Assembly: GCF_025567125.1 (NCBI RefSeq)
Contig: NZ_JAOQJI010000012.1
Location: forward strand, 33,595-97,594
Direction of reading: 5' to 3'
DNA length: 64,000 nucleotides
DNA from: Phocaeicola fibrisolvens
GTDB taxonomy: Bacteria; Bacteroidota; Bacteroidia; Bacteroidales; Bacteroidaceae
The position numbers and the translations under genes were made by a program. Under the pieces are notes generated by a model. That model saw nothing but the letters and a program-made list of their open reading frames with translations. It was not told where the DNA came from and searched no databases. Shown one piece after another: positions 43,711-52,680 of this stretch (position 1 is the stretch's first letter; every line of letters begins with the position of its first letter).

Positions 43711-44520
43711 ATGAATGAATTAGAAGAAAAATGCCTTCGTTTTGTGTTGAGGCATTATCAAAAGAATAAATTGGACACACGGCAGGCTTTGAAAGTTTTC
43801 AAGGAAAAGCATGGAGTGGTTGGAAGGGCAGGCGGAAAGAACCGGTATTTCCTGACCTTATCCGGGTTGGCTGCGGCTATATTGTTGGCGTTTATTGTCT
43901 GGGTGGGCATATCTCCTGAGAAACAGTGGACAGAATTGGCAGCATACGAACATGCAGTAAAGTACCAGTTGCCGGACAGTTCGGTCGTTACGGTATATCC
44001 TTATTCCTCTATTTGTTTCCGTACAAAGGATTACGCAAAGGTATGTCGTGAAGTGAAATTGACGGGGAAAGCTGATTTTAGGATAAAAAGAGATTGTACC
44101 CGTCCGTTTAAGGTAATAGGAAAGTTGGCTGAAGTTCAAGTGTTGGGTACTTGTTTCGTAATGGATGAAAGCCGTGCGGATACCGCATGGGTTCAGGTGG
44201 AATCGGGAAAAGTACGGTTTTCTGTACTGGGTCAATCTGAAGGTCTGGAACTTCTGGCTGGAATGGAGGCACAAGTGGTAAAAGGTCAGCACGTTCCGCA
44301 AATCGTCCGTCGTCCGGATTCTGTAAAGAAAGGAAGTTTTGTGTTTGAGAATACTCCTCTTCCGAAAGTACTTGCAGTGCTTTCCCGTTATTATGGAGTA
44401 AAACTGGTAGCCGATCGGACAGACAAACGGTTGACAGCCAGTTTCGACGCACACAGTTTGGACGAAATCATCGAGATAATAGAAAAAGTATTAAAAGTGC
44501 ATATTAAAAGACAAGTATGA
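43711..44520 (+). CDS. FecR-type anti-sigma factor
   Basis: A 269-residue single-pass membrane protein. The short cytoplasmic N-terminus (1-45) would bind the sigma factor, one helix spans about 46-67, and the periplasmic part has a FecR domain (about 75-180) and a C-terminal DUF4974/STN-like domain (about 200-268, ending HSLDEIIEIIEKVLKVHI). It should relay the state of the outer-membrane receptor to the ECF sigma factor. Its stop overlaps the receptor's start (ATGA at 44517-44520), so the two are translationally coupled. Confidence 0.93.
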   Translation: MNELEEKCLRFVLRHYQKNKLDTRQALKVFKEKHGVVGRAGGKNRYFLTLSGLAAAILLAFIVWVGISPEKQWTELAAYEHAVKYQLPDSSVVTVYPYSSICFRTKDYAKVCREVKLTGKADFRIKRDCTRPFKVIGKLAEVQVLGTCFVMDESRADTAWVQVESGKVRFSVLGQSEGLELLAGMEAQVVKGQHVPQIVRRPDSVKKGSFVFENTPLPKVLAVLSRYYGVKLVADRTDKRLTASFDAHSLDEIIEIIEKVLKVHIKRQV

Positions 44521-47120
44521 TGAGTACCTTGTGGACTGTGGCGGCTGTCTGTTTGTGTGTAGGGGGGCATCCTCGTTCAGAAACTTCTGAATTGAAGAAA
44601 GCAATCGTACAAATGCAAGACTTGTATCGCGTGAATTTCGTCTATGATTCTTCTTTGGAAGTGATGCGGTTATCTGGCATTTTTTCTTCTGGTAAGTCAT
44701 TGAAGGAGAATCTGCAAACTGTCTTTTCCGGAACCGGAATCAAATGGGAGATAAAAGGCAGCTATGTCTTGTTGTTTAAATCGAGTCAGTACACTTTTTC
44801 AGGCCACGTGTGTCAGGATAATGGGGAATCACTTCTCAATGTCACGGTGTATGACCAGAATATGCATATTGGTACCTTGACGGATGAACATGGCTTTTTT
44901 AGTTTGACACTGCCGGAAGGAAAGCATACTTTGCGTTTCTCTTATGTAGGTTATGAAGAGGTGGTGAAAGAACTGGACCTGCGTTCAGATTATTCTGGCA
45001 CGATTTATTTGAAGGAAAGTTCCACTGCATTGGAAGGGGTAGTGGTAACGGCCGATTTGAATACTTCTCTTTTTACGACTCAGACTGGAAAGGTTTCGTT
45101 GACTCCAGCACAGTTGAATACGGAATTTTCATTGTTCAGTTCACCGGATTTAGTCAAGGCGATTCAGCAGCTTCCCGGGGTATCTGCTGGCACGGAACTG
45201 CTCTCCGGCCTTTATGTACATGGGGGAAAGAATGATGAAAACTTATTCTTATTGGACGGCATGCCTCTCTATCAGGTGAATCATTTTGGAGGATTGTTTT
45301 CTGCATTTAATACGGATATAGTGAAGAATGTGGATTTTTACAAGAGTGGTTTCCCGGCACGTTACGGAGGGAGGCTTTCGTCTGTGACAGATGTCCGTAT
45401 GAAGGAGGGGGACTTAAAGGAGTTTCATGGTATGGTCTCGTTGGGGCTGCTGGACGGAAGGCTACGTTTCGAAGGGCCTGTCATAAAGGAAAAAACTTCT
45501 TTTGTGTTCGGTATGCGCCGGAGTTGGTTGGACGTGCTTTCTGCTCCTGCTTTGCGGATTGCCAATCGTTTCTTTCCCGAAGAAGATATCAATGCCCGTT
45601 ATGCTTTTCATGATATAAATGCGAAAATTACACATCGGTTTTCCAATGAGAGCAGGCTTTCTTTTAGTGTGTATTCTGGAAGAGATTTGTTTAAAATGAA
45701 GGATAAACAGCTTTTCCCGTCAGGAAATCTGCTCCATCAAGAGAAAGAACAGACCACGGATGAATATCATATCAGATGGGGAAATCTTTCTGCCGCGTTG
45801 TCATGGAATAATCAGTTCAATCATAAACTGACCGGTAATTTTTCTTTGGTATATGCCCGTAATCTGTCTAAATATGACTTCAGGTCAGATGATAGTTTTT
45901 ATAAAGGGGAAGATGATAAAGAATATTCTGTGGACCGGATGCAGAGGGACAGTTATTCTACTATTGATGACGTAGGTTTTCGCATGGATTTTCATTACCT
46001 TCCTACGGCGAGTCATCATGTTCGCTTCGGAAGCGATTACTTGTATCATATCTATTGTCCGCAGCATACGCTATCACAGGATATAAGAGGTACGGAGGAA
46101 ATGACGGATACGTTATTGTCATCCGTAGAGAGCCATTACAAGGGGAATGAATTCTCTTTTTATGCGGAAGACGATATGAGACTGACCCGGGAGCTGCGGA
46201 TAAATCTGGGGGTACGTTATACCATGTATCAGGTTTCGGGAGCAGTATATCATTCGCTGGAGCCGAGAATATCGGCAAGCTATCGTCTGTTCAGTCGTAC
46301 CACTTTGAAAGTTTCCTATACCGAGATGAGTCAGTTTGCTCACCAGTTATCCAATTCTTATTTAAACTTGCCGACCGATTGTTGGGTCCCTTCTACCTCC
46401 CGTATACGTCCTATGCGTTCGCGACAGGTGGCAGGTGGTGTGTACATGGAACTTCCGTGGAGGTTGCGCCTGGAGGTAGAAGGTTATTTCCGTACTACCA
46501 GCCGAATGTTGGAGTACGAGGCGGGAGGCAGTCTTACATTGCCTGCCGGAAACTGGGAGCAGGTGGTACGGGTGGGAGACGGCAAATCGTATGGGTTGGA
46601 AACATCGCTGGTGTATCATGATGAGCGGAACCTCTTTCAGGCTGGTTATACTTTGTCATGGAGCAAGCAAAAGTTTGATGACTTTTATTCCGGTTGGTAT
46701 CCCAGCAAGTTTGACAATCGTCATAAACTGAATCTGGTCTATCGTCGTAAATTCAGCTGTCGAATGGATGTATATGCAGCGTGGACTTATCGTAGTGGTG
46801 ACCATGCGACGGTTCCTACACAGTATGTGGAAAATCCTTGCCTGCCCGGTACCTCGCAACTGTCGGACTTAGAGCCGATGTATGGAAAACCTAACAATAT
46901 TACTTTGCCTGCCTACCATCGGCTGGATGTGGGTATCAATTTCCGACGGACTACCAAGCGGGGATTCGAGCGAATCTGGAATGTGAGTATCTATAACGCC
47001 TATTGCCGTATGAATCCTTTTTATACTAAGATAGAACGGCAGGCCAACGGAAGTTTCAGAGGAAAGGCTATCGGGCTGTTCCCGATAATTCCTTCTTTTA
47101 GCTACACTTTAAATTTCTGA
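44517..47120 (+). CDS. TonB-dependent receptor with STN signalling domain
   Basis: An 867-residue outer-membrane receptor-transducer. After a short, weakly charged signal peptide (about 1-18) comes an STN domain (about 25-85) that should contact the anti-sigma factor. A carboxypeptidase-regulatory-like domain (about 90-170), a plug with LPGVSAGTELLSGLYVHGG, and a barrel ending SFSYTLNF follow. The signal peptide lacks early Lys/Arg, which is unusual, but no better upstream start exists. The imported ligand is unknown. DUF4249 and a small barrel-like protein follow. Confidence 0.9.
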   Translation: MMSTLWTVAAVCLCVGGHPRSETSELKKAIVQMQDLYRVNFVYDSSLEVMRLSGIFSSGKSLKENLQTVFSGTGIKWEIKGSYVLLFKSSQYTFSGHVCQDNGESLLNVTVYDQNMHIGTLTDEHGFFSLTLPEGKHTLRFSYVGYEEVVKELDLRSDYSGTIYLKESSTALEGVVVTADLNTSLFTTQTGKVSLTPAQLNTEFSLFSSPDLVKAIQQLPGVSAGTELLSGLYVHGGKNDENLFLLDGMPLYQVNHFGGLFSAFNTDIVKNVDFYKSGFPARYGGRLSSVTDVRMKEGDLKEFHGMVSLGLLDGRLRFEGPVIKEKTSFVFGMRRSWLDVLSAPALRIANRFFPEEDINARYAFHDINAKITHRFSNESRLSFSVYSGRDLFKMKDKQLFPSGNLLHQEKEQTTDEYHIRWGNLSAALSWNNQFNHKLTGNFSLVYARNLSKYDFRSDDSFYKGEDDKEYSVDRMQRDSYSTIDDVGFRMDFHYLPTASHHVRFGSDYLYHIYCPQHTLSQDIRGTEEMTDTLLSSVESHYKGNEFSFYAEDDMRLTRELRINLGVRYTMYQVSGAVYHSLEPRISASYRLFSRTTLKVSYTEMSQFAHQLSNSYLNLPTDCWVPSTSRIRPMRSRQVAGGVYMELPWRLRLEVEGYFRTTSRMLEYEAGGSLTLPAGNWEQVVRVGDGKSYGLETSLVYHDERNLFQAGYTLSWSKQKFDDFYSGWYPSKFDNRHKLNLVYRRKFSCRMDVYAAWTYRSGDHATVPTQYVENPCLPGTSQLSDLEPMYGKPNNITLPAYHRLDVGINFRRTTKRGFERIWNVSIYNAYCRMNPFYTKIERQANGSFRGKAIGLFPIIPSFSYTLNF

Positions 47121-47174
47121 ATCGGCATGCATTGGAATGTCATTGATTATAACAAATTTCTAAACATTGTATTT

Positions 47175-48263
47175 ATGCATTTAAACAAACGGAATCTCAT
47201 AGTAATACTTGCAGCCTTCAGTCTGTTGTCATCTTGTGTGTATCATTTTGACTTGGATGAAGTTTCAGAGATTCCTAAGTTAACGGTATATAGTTATCCT
47301 GGAAGTGGTGACACTATGGTGGTACGTCTTTCGTACAGTCTTCCGGTTCATGATAAAGGCAGAAAGATGTATGGATTAAAGGGTAGGGACATCCGCCTGG
47401 AAGTGAATGACCGTTCTGTTCCTTTGTGGTGGGCAGAGGATTCCTTGCCGGGAGTCCCCGCCAAAAGTTATTATGTGGTACAGTCCTATGAGACGGGCGA
47501 CCGTGTCCGGCTGACTGCTTCGGTAGAAGGGGTGAAAGCGGTGTCTGCCTTTACTATTATTCCTGCTCCTTTCCCTTTAAACGCTGTCAAAATAGAACGA
47601 AAATCCTCTGAGTTGAATGTGCTCCAGCTTCAGATAAATTTTACCGATTATGCAAAAACTGAAAATTACTATGCGGTAACGGTCAAAGAAAGGGTAAAGT
47701 ATTGGAAAGAGGGGACTTCGGAAGTGCATTATGGCAAACCGTCTTCTGCTTATATGGACTGGAGTGATGAGCCGATGTTGGATGCTTCTTCGGGTTTGGA
47801 TGACATTTTTATGGGAAACTATGCGTACTATCAGAATCTGTATTTTTGGAGCGATGAGAAAATTCAGGGAAAGAATTACACACTTCGCCTGAATATGACT
47901 TACATACCTGATTACAAGACTTCTATTCAAGATGAAACTTTTATAAACAGAAAGCAATATAAGGTTTATTTATATAGTCTGTCTGAAGAGTTCTACCGTT
48001 ATTTGAAATCGCTTAATGAGCAGAAGAATAATGAGTTGGGCAATGTGGAACTGGCTCCTATGCGGGCTACCTATACCAATGTGGAAAACGGTTTCGGGAT
48101 GGTAGGGGGGTGCCGCTTGCGGCAAACGGAGTGGATAGATATGTCTGAATCTGAAACACGATCAGATTTTGACCATGCGGTGCTGAATGTAGGATATCAA
48201 GTGGATTCGATAAAAAAGAATCATCCGTTTATTTCGCTGAATGATGAATTGTGGAGTAAATAA
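47175..48263 (+). CDS. DUF4249 lipoprotein
   Basis: A 362-residue lipoprotein from ATG 47175, chosen because it gives a clean signal peptide ending LLSSC; 16 codons upstream stay open but add unsuitable sequence. The body is beta-rich and matches the DUF4249 family, found in Bacteroidetes next to TonB receptors of this type. By position it is a surface or periplasmic accessory of the receptor, comparable in place to SusD but unrelated in sequence. Function unknown. Confidence 0.85.
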   Translation: MHLNKRNLIVILAAFSLLSSCVYHFDLDEVSEIPKLTVYSYPGSGDTMVVRLSYSLPVHDKGRKMYGLKGRDIRLEVNDRSVPLWWAEDSLPGVPAKSYYVVQSYETGDRVRLTASVEGVKAVSAFTIIPAPFPLNAVKIERKSSELNVLQLQINFTDYAKTENYYAVTVKERVKYWKEGTSEVHYGKPSSAYMDWSDEPMLDASSGLDDIFMGNYAYYQNLYFWSDEKIQGKNYTLRLNMTYIPDYKTSIQDETFINRKQYKVYLYSLSEEFYRYLKSLNEQKNNELGNVELAPMRATYTNVENGFGMVGGCRLRQTEWIDMSESETRSDFDHAVLNVGYQVDSIKKNHPFISLNDELWSK

Positions 48264-48307
48264 AACAGAAACCAGATTAAAAATAATAACACTAATTGGA
48301 AATCAGT

Positions 48308-48922
48308 ATGAAACGTTTATCTTTTTTCTTATTCCTTTTCTTTTTATGGATGACAGTTCGTGCACAGATGCTCCGTTCTTCAGGCCTGGTGCTTTATGGA
48401 GGGAAAAATACCGTAAACTACCAGATGGCTTCACCGGGGAAAGGATTGCCGCCTTTCGATTTGGCAAACTCCCGTTTGAGGTCTGATTTTACTTTGGGCG
48501 CCGGCTACCGCTGGCGGCTGAATTGTCCGGATACCGGCTGGTTGTTCGACTTGTCGTTATCGGCAAGATATGGCCGCTACAGCTATGGATTCCGTTATCT
48601 TTCTTCTGACGTGCATACGACGTATGTGGGCGGGGAAGGAATCCGTAATCTGTGGTCGGCATCTTTTGCTGGAAGTGTGGGACGGTACCTGTTTCGAGGA
48701 TTGAATCTGTCGGTAGGAGTGGAACCCACTTTTTATTTTTATGACAAAAGTTTCTTCGACTTGCCGGTATTTGCAAGATTGGCGTATGACTTCAGATTCA
48801 TGGAAGTGGCTGTGCAATACAAATGGGGTATGACAAGGAAGTTCAATATGCCTCCTTTCTTGCGTAACCGACTTTCAGGCTGGGAGTGTTCGGTCTATAT
48901 TCCTTTGTCAGGACGGAAATGA
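48308..48922 (+). CDS. Small beta-barrel-like outer membrane protein, uncharacterised
   Basis: A 204-residue protein from ATG 48308. The signal peptide spans about 1-20, ending VRAQ. The mature part has regular alternating aromatic and polar stretches (FTLGAGYRWRL, LFDLSLSARYGRYSYGFRYL, LNLSVGVEPTFYFYD, FMEVAVQYKWG), as in eight-stranded outer-membrane barrels, but it ends SGRK rather than in Phe. I do not recognise a named family. As last gene of the sigma, FecR, TonB receptor, DUF4249 cluster it may be a further accessory. Confidence 0.7.
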   Translation: MKRLSFFLFLFFLWMTVRAQMLRSSGLVLYGGKNTVNYQMASPGKGLPPFDLANSRLRSDFTLGAGYRWRLNCPDTGWLFDLSLSARYGRYSYGFRYLSSDVHTTYVGGEGIRNLWSASFAGSVGRYLFRGLNLSVGVEPTFYFYDKSFFDLPVFARLAYDFRFMEVAVQYKWGMTRKFNMPPFLRNRLSGWECSVYIPLSGRK

Positions 48923-48997
48923 TTTTTTCCCGAAAGGGATGGCTGGATTCTCTATAAATTTCTGTAATGTATTGAGATATACAGCTTTATTTGCTGC

Positions 48998-49079
48998 CAG
49001 TACTTCCTTGGCAGTACTTGTCCACGAAAGTACTGTAGTACTTCAAAGAAAGTACTGGAGTACTGCCGAGGAAGTACTG
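48998..49079. repeat. AGTACT-rich structured repeat with 22-bp spacing
   Basis: Seven AGTACT palindromes lie in 80 bases, at 48999, 49013, 49029, 49037, 49051, 49059 and 49073. The inner ones repeat as an 8 + 14 pattern, that is every 22 bases. The outer 20 bases on each side (48998-49017 and 49060-49079) are inverted copies with a single mismatch, so the region can fold into one long hairpin. It lies in the 216-base gap between the 3' ends of two convergent genes. There is no T-run, so it is not a standard terminator. Confidence 0.75.
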
Positions 49080-49138
49080 AGAGACTGACTTTGATTGAAA
49101 TGAAAGAGTCGTGTGTGAAGGGAGTAAATCTCCGGTTC

Positions 49139-50410
49139 TTAACTTTCTTTTTTCTTGAAATATTCGTACCCGATGCGGCAGAACAGGCATTTCTTCGGGT
49201 CGCAGTAGTTCTTTTTGAGTTGGATAAGGGCCTGGCTGTCGCCGGCATGGGCAGCGGAGAGGCCACATTCCTTCCACAGGCGGATGATGTAATTATTTTC
49301 CGGTTTCAGTTGTTCCAGCAGGTTGCTAGCCCGTTCGATGAGCCGTTCTTCCCCTTTGTGCTTTCCATAGGCATAAAGAAAAGGCACCACGGTGTTGATA
49401 ATCAGGAGGTCGATGGATGCATCGCTGAGAGTCTTCGGACGGGCGGGCGACGGTTCGCCGAACACGTAGTGAGTGAGCCAGTAGAGAGAGGTACCTCCCC
49501 GCAACAGGTCGCGCAGCTCTTTCACGGTAGGAGCCAGCAGGAGCTGGGAAAGCATCCCCTGGGAATGATGATAGAGGTTGGCCAGCTGGGCGATGCGCAC
49601 GTGTGGGAAATTGCCCGGGCGCATGCGGAGCATTTTCCACCGAAGGTGTTCGGAGGGCTGTAGCTCGAATTTGTGGGCCAGGTAGGCGTATTCCTTGGTA
49701 AGCTGGGCGGAATAGTCGTCGGACGGGAGTTCCTGCAACAGGCCGGCCTGCCCGAAGAAAATGGCTTCTATCTGAAAAAGATTATCGCGGTGTTTGTTGA
49801 CGGCCTGTAAGGGAATGGTCTGGGCCCATTGTTCGAAGGCATCGCTGTTGGTGCCGAAACCGAAGTTGCGGGCCAGGGTGAGAAAGAAGGCCTGTTCCCA
49901 GTCGCCTTTGCTTTGGGTGAGCTGGGTCTGGATACGCTGTGTTTTCTGCTCGAAACGTTCCGTCTGCAAGCTGGAGAGCCAGCTGTGGAGCAGGAGTTTG
50001 GGCAGTTGGGGAATGAGGCGGTAGCAGGCCGGATAGTGACTGGTTTCAATCAGTTCTCGGTAGTTTTCCAGCAAGTAGGGCGGGTAGTGCAGTTCCATTT
50101 GTGGGATGGGTTCGCCATCCGTACGGAAGGTCTCTGCATCGATGTCGGAAGCCACGTGGAGAATCACGGAGTCGTAGGCACGGTCCAAGTGATGCTGGTG
50201 GCGTTTCCAGTCGGAGGCATGCACATGGATTTCTACATTGCCTACCCAAAGGATACCGTCTATCTTGATTTTTGCGTTGAAAAAGTCCGGACCGGCATTG
50301 GAATTGGGGAGTCCGGGGTCGATGACTTCCACGGTCTGCCCTTGGGTGGTGCATAACGGAGTGAGTGGAAAAAGCTTGTGCTTCCATACAAACTGGAGTA
50401 GATGTTCCAT
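49139..50410 (-). CDS. DUF2851 family protein
   Basis: A 423-residue cytoplasmic protein with no signal peptide. The N-terminal PGLPNSNAGPDFFNAKIKID and GNVEIHVHASDW stretches mark the DUF2851 family of Bacteroidetes, and a C-terminal Cys cluster (CDPKKCLFCRIGYE) could bind metal or an iron-sulfur cluster. The early region with conserved Asp, Glu and Lys-type residues (AGPDFFNAKI...VEIHVH) recalls restriction-like nucleases, but this is only suggestive. Function unknown. It diverges from dapB. Confidence 0.85.
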   Translation of the reverse strand: MEHLLQFVWKHKLFPLTPLCTTQGQTVEVIDPGLPNSNAGPDFFNAKIKIDGILWVGNVEIHVHASDWKRHQHHLDRAYDSVILHVASDIDAETFRTDGEPIPQMELHYPPYLLENYRELIETSHYPACYRLIPQLPKLLLHSWLSSLQTERFEQKTQRIQTQLTQSKGDWEQAFFLTLARNFGFGTNSDAFEQWAQTIPLQAVNKHRDNLFQIEAIFFGQAGLLQELPSDDYSAQLTKEYAYLAHKFELQPSEHLRWKMLRMRPGNFPHVRIAQLANLYHHSQGMLSQLLLAPTVKELRDLLRGGTSLYWLTHYVFGEPSPARPKTLSDASIDLLIINTVVPFLYAYGKHKGEERLIERASNLLEQLKPENNYIIRLWKECGLSAAHAGDSQALIQLKKNYCDPKKCLFCRIGYEYFKKKES

Positions 50411-50462
50411 GTTAACGAGGTGTAAATGTCGGGTAAATGTAATGATTAATACTGAAAAACAC

Positions 50463-50470
50463 TATCTTTG
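50463..50470 (+). promoter_or_regulatory. -7 element for dapB
   Basis: TATCTTTG is a perfect consensus match 23 bases before the dapB start. No TTTG is seen at the expected -33 position. Confidence 0.55.
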
Positions 50471-50493
50471 CGAATAAAATTATCAGCAGAATT

Positions 50494-51249
50494 ATGAAAA
50501 TTGCATTGATTGGATATGGAAAGATGGGAAAGGAAATCGAAAAGATAGCTCTTTCCAGAGGACACGAAATTGTCAGTATCATTGATATAAATAACCGGGA
50601 AGATTTTGCATCGGAAGCATTCCGTTCGGCAGATGTGGCTATTGAGTTCACGGCGCCATCGGTGGCTTATGGCAATTGCCTGGAGGCTTTTAAGAATGGA
50701 GTGAAGGTGGTGTCAGGCAGTACCGGATGGATGGCTGAACACGGGGAGGAAATGCGTCGCCTGTGTCAGGAAGAAGGAAAGACTTTGTTCTGGTCGTCCA
50801 ATTTTAGCTTGGGAGTGGCCATTTTCTCGGCAGTCAACAAGTATCTGGCCAAAATCATGAATCAGTTCCCGAATTATGACGTGTCGATGGTGGAAACGCA
50901 CCACGTACACAAGTTGGATGCACCGAGCGGTACGGCTATCACGCTGGCGGAAGGGATTCTGGAGAACCTGGACCGCAAACACAAATGGGTGATGGGTACG
51001 CTGACGGCTCCCGATGGAACCGTGACGGGTACGACCGATTGTGCGCCGGATGAATTGCCGGTAAGTGCCATCCGCGAAGGGGAAGTGCCGGGTATCCACA
51101 CTATCAAGTACGAGTCGGAAGCCGATTCCATCGTGATTACACACGATGCAAAGAACCGCAAGGGATTTGCCTTGGGTGCGGTACTGGCAGCGGAATATAC
51201 AGCCGGACACATCGGTTTCTTGGGTATGAATGATTTATTTCAGTTTTGA
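50494..51249 (+). CDS. dapB: 4-hydroxy-tetrahydrodipicolinate reductase
   Basis: Second committed step to lysine and meso-diaminopimelate for the cell wall, using NAD(P)H. It has 251 residues. The N-terminal nucleotide-binding motif is IGYGKMGKEIE, the dinucleotide segment is SGSTGW, and the substrate-binding motif is ETHHVHKLDAPSGTA with the catalytic His pair and Lys. It is followed two bases later by lepB, suggesting co-transcription. Confidence 0.96.
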   Translation: MKIALIGYGKMGKEIEKIALSRGHEIVSIIDINNREDFASEAFRSADVAIEFTAPSVAYGNCLEAFKNGVKVVSGSTGWMAEHGEEMRRLCQEEGKTLFWSSNFSLGVAIFSAVNKYLAKIMNQFPNYDVSMVETHHVHKLDAPSGTAITLAEGILENLDRKHKWVMGTLTAPDGTVTGTTDCAPDELPVSAIREGEVPGIHTIKYESEADSIVITHDAKNRKGFALGAVLAAEYTAGHIGFLGMNDLFQF

Positions 51250-51251
51250 GT

Positions 51252-52676
51252 ATGATACAAGCCTCACGTAAGCAATGGATAAAGTTCAGCATAGTGCTGG
51301 TGCTTTACCTGATTTTCCTGATTTGGTTGAAAAGCTGGCTGGGACTGATTGTGGTTCCGTTCATCTTTGATGCCTATATCTCCAAGAAGATTCCTTGGAC
51401 ATGGTGGAAGAAGTCGACCAACAAGACCGTGCTGACGGTGATGGGTTGGGTGGATGCCATCGTGTTCGCGTTGGTGGCGGTTTATTTCGTGAACCTGTAT
51501 TTCTTCCAGAATTACGTGATTCCTTCGTCTTCACTGGAGAAATCGTTGCTGGTGGGCGACTACCTGTTTGTGAGCAAGATGAGCTATGGGGCCCGTATTC
51601 CGCAGACCCCGTTGCACATGCCGCTGACGCAGCATACGTTGCCGGTGTTCAACTGCAAGTCGTATCTGGAATGGCCGAAATGGGATTACAAGCGGGTGTC
51701 TGGTCTGGGGAAAGTGGAACTGAACGATATCGTAGTGTTCAATTTCCCGGCAGGCGATACGGTGGCTACCGGCAATCCGGCAGAGGATATCTACCGCATG
51801 AGCTATGCCATCGGCAAGCAGCTTTCGCAGCCCATCGACCTGGCCAGCTTGAACGTGGAACAGCAGCGTGAAGTGTATGACTATTATTATACGGTGGGCC
51901 GTAAATATATTGATGAGAATCCGCAGCTGTATGGCAAGGTGATTACACGTCCGGTAGACCGGAGAGAGAACTACGTGAAACGTTGCGTGGGATTGCCGGG
52001 ACAGACGTTGCAGATTAAGAACCGGATTGTCTATCTGGACGGTAAACCGAACAAGGAGCCGGACAATGTACAGTATCGTTATTTCGTACATACGAAAGGC
52101 ATGCTGCCGGAGGATTTGTGTCATGAGCTGGGTATCAGCAAGGAAGACCTGATGGGGTATTACACGGAAGAATCAGTGTACAACATGCCGCTGACCGAGA
52201 AGGCCAAAGCAGCTCTGTTGGCCCGGAAAGATTTGGTGACTTCCATCGAGAATGTACCGGACGACGATGCGGGCGGACTGTATCCCGACAACAAACTGAC
52301 GGGATGGACGGTAGACAACTATGGGCCGATATGGATTCCGAAAAAAGGGGCTACCGTGGATTTGACATTGGACAACCTGCCGATTTATGAACGCCCTATC
52401 CGGAACTACGAGGGTAATAGTTTGGAAGTGAAGGACGGAAAGATTTACATCAACGGACAGGAAACAACGAAATATACCTTTAAGATGGATTATTACTGGA
52501 TGATGGGAGACAACCGTCACAATTCGGCCGACTCCCGTTTCTGGGGTTTTGTGCCGGAAGACCATATCGTGGGTAAGCCGATTTTCATCTGGCTGTCACT
52601 GGATCAGGACCGCGGATGGTTTGACGGAAAGGTTCGCTGGAGTCGCCTGTTCAAGTTTGTAGATTCCATTAAATGA
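51252..52676 (+). CDS. lepB: Signal peptidase I
   Basis: Membrane serine protease that removes signal peptides from exported proteins. It has 474 residues, much longer than E. coli LepB (324) because of a large insert between the catalytic boxes. Two N-terminal hydrophobic segments (about 10-45 and 65-90) precede the catalytic domain. The nucleophile is S94 in PSSSLEKSL and the general base is K243 in NYVKRCVGLPG. The GDNRHNSADSRFWGFV box near the C-terminus is complete. ATG 51252 is preferred over an upstream TTG. A second, degenerate signal peptidase gene follows after four bases. Confidence 0.95.
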   Translation: MIQASRKQWIKFSIVLVLYLIFLIWLKSWLGLIVVPFIFDAYISKKIPWTWWKKSTNKTVLTVMGWVDAIVFALVAVYFVNLYFFQNYVIPSSSLEKSLLVGDYLFVSKMSYGARIPQTPLHMPLTQHTLPVFNCKSYLEWPKWDYKRVSGLGKVELNDIVVFNFPAGDTVATGNPAEDIYRMSYAIGKQLSQPIDLASLNVEQQREVYDYYYTVGRKYIDENPQLYGKVITRPVDRRENYVKRCVGLPGQTLQIKNRIVYLDGKPNKEPDNVQYRYFVHTKGMLPEDLCHELGISKEDLMGYYTEESVYNMPLTEKAKAALLARKDLVTSIENVPDDDAGGLYPDNKLTGWTVDNYGPIWIPKKGATVDLTLDNLPIYERPIRNYEGNSLEVKDGKIYINGQETTKYTFKMDYYWMMGDNRHNSADSRFWGFVPEDHIVGKPIFIWLSLDQDRGWFDGKVRWSRLFKFVDSIK

Positions 52677-52680
52677 GTGT

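Noticed and set aside
48998..49079. Possible CRISPR array from the repeated AGTACT units
   Set aside because: Repeats are short, without unique spacers of 30 bases or more, and no cas genes lie nearby.
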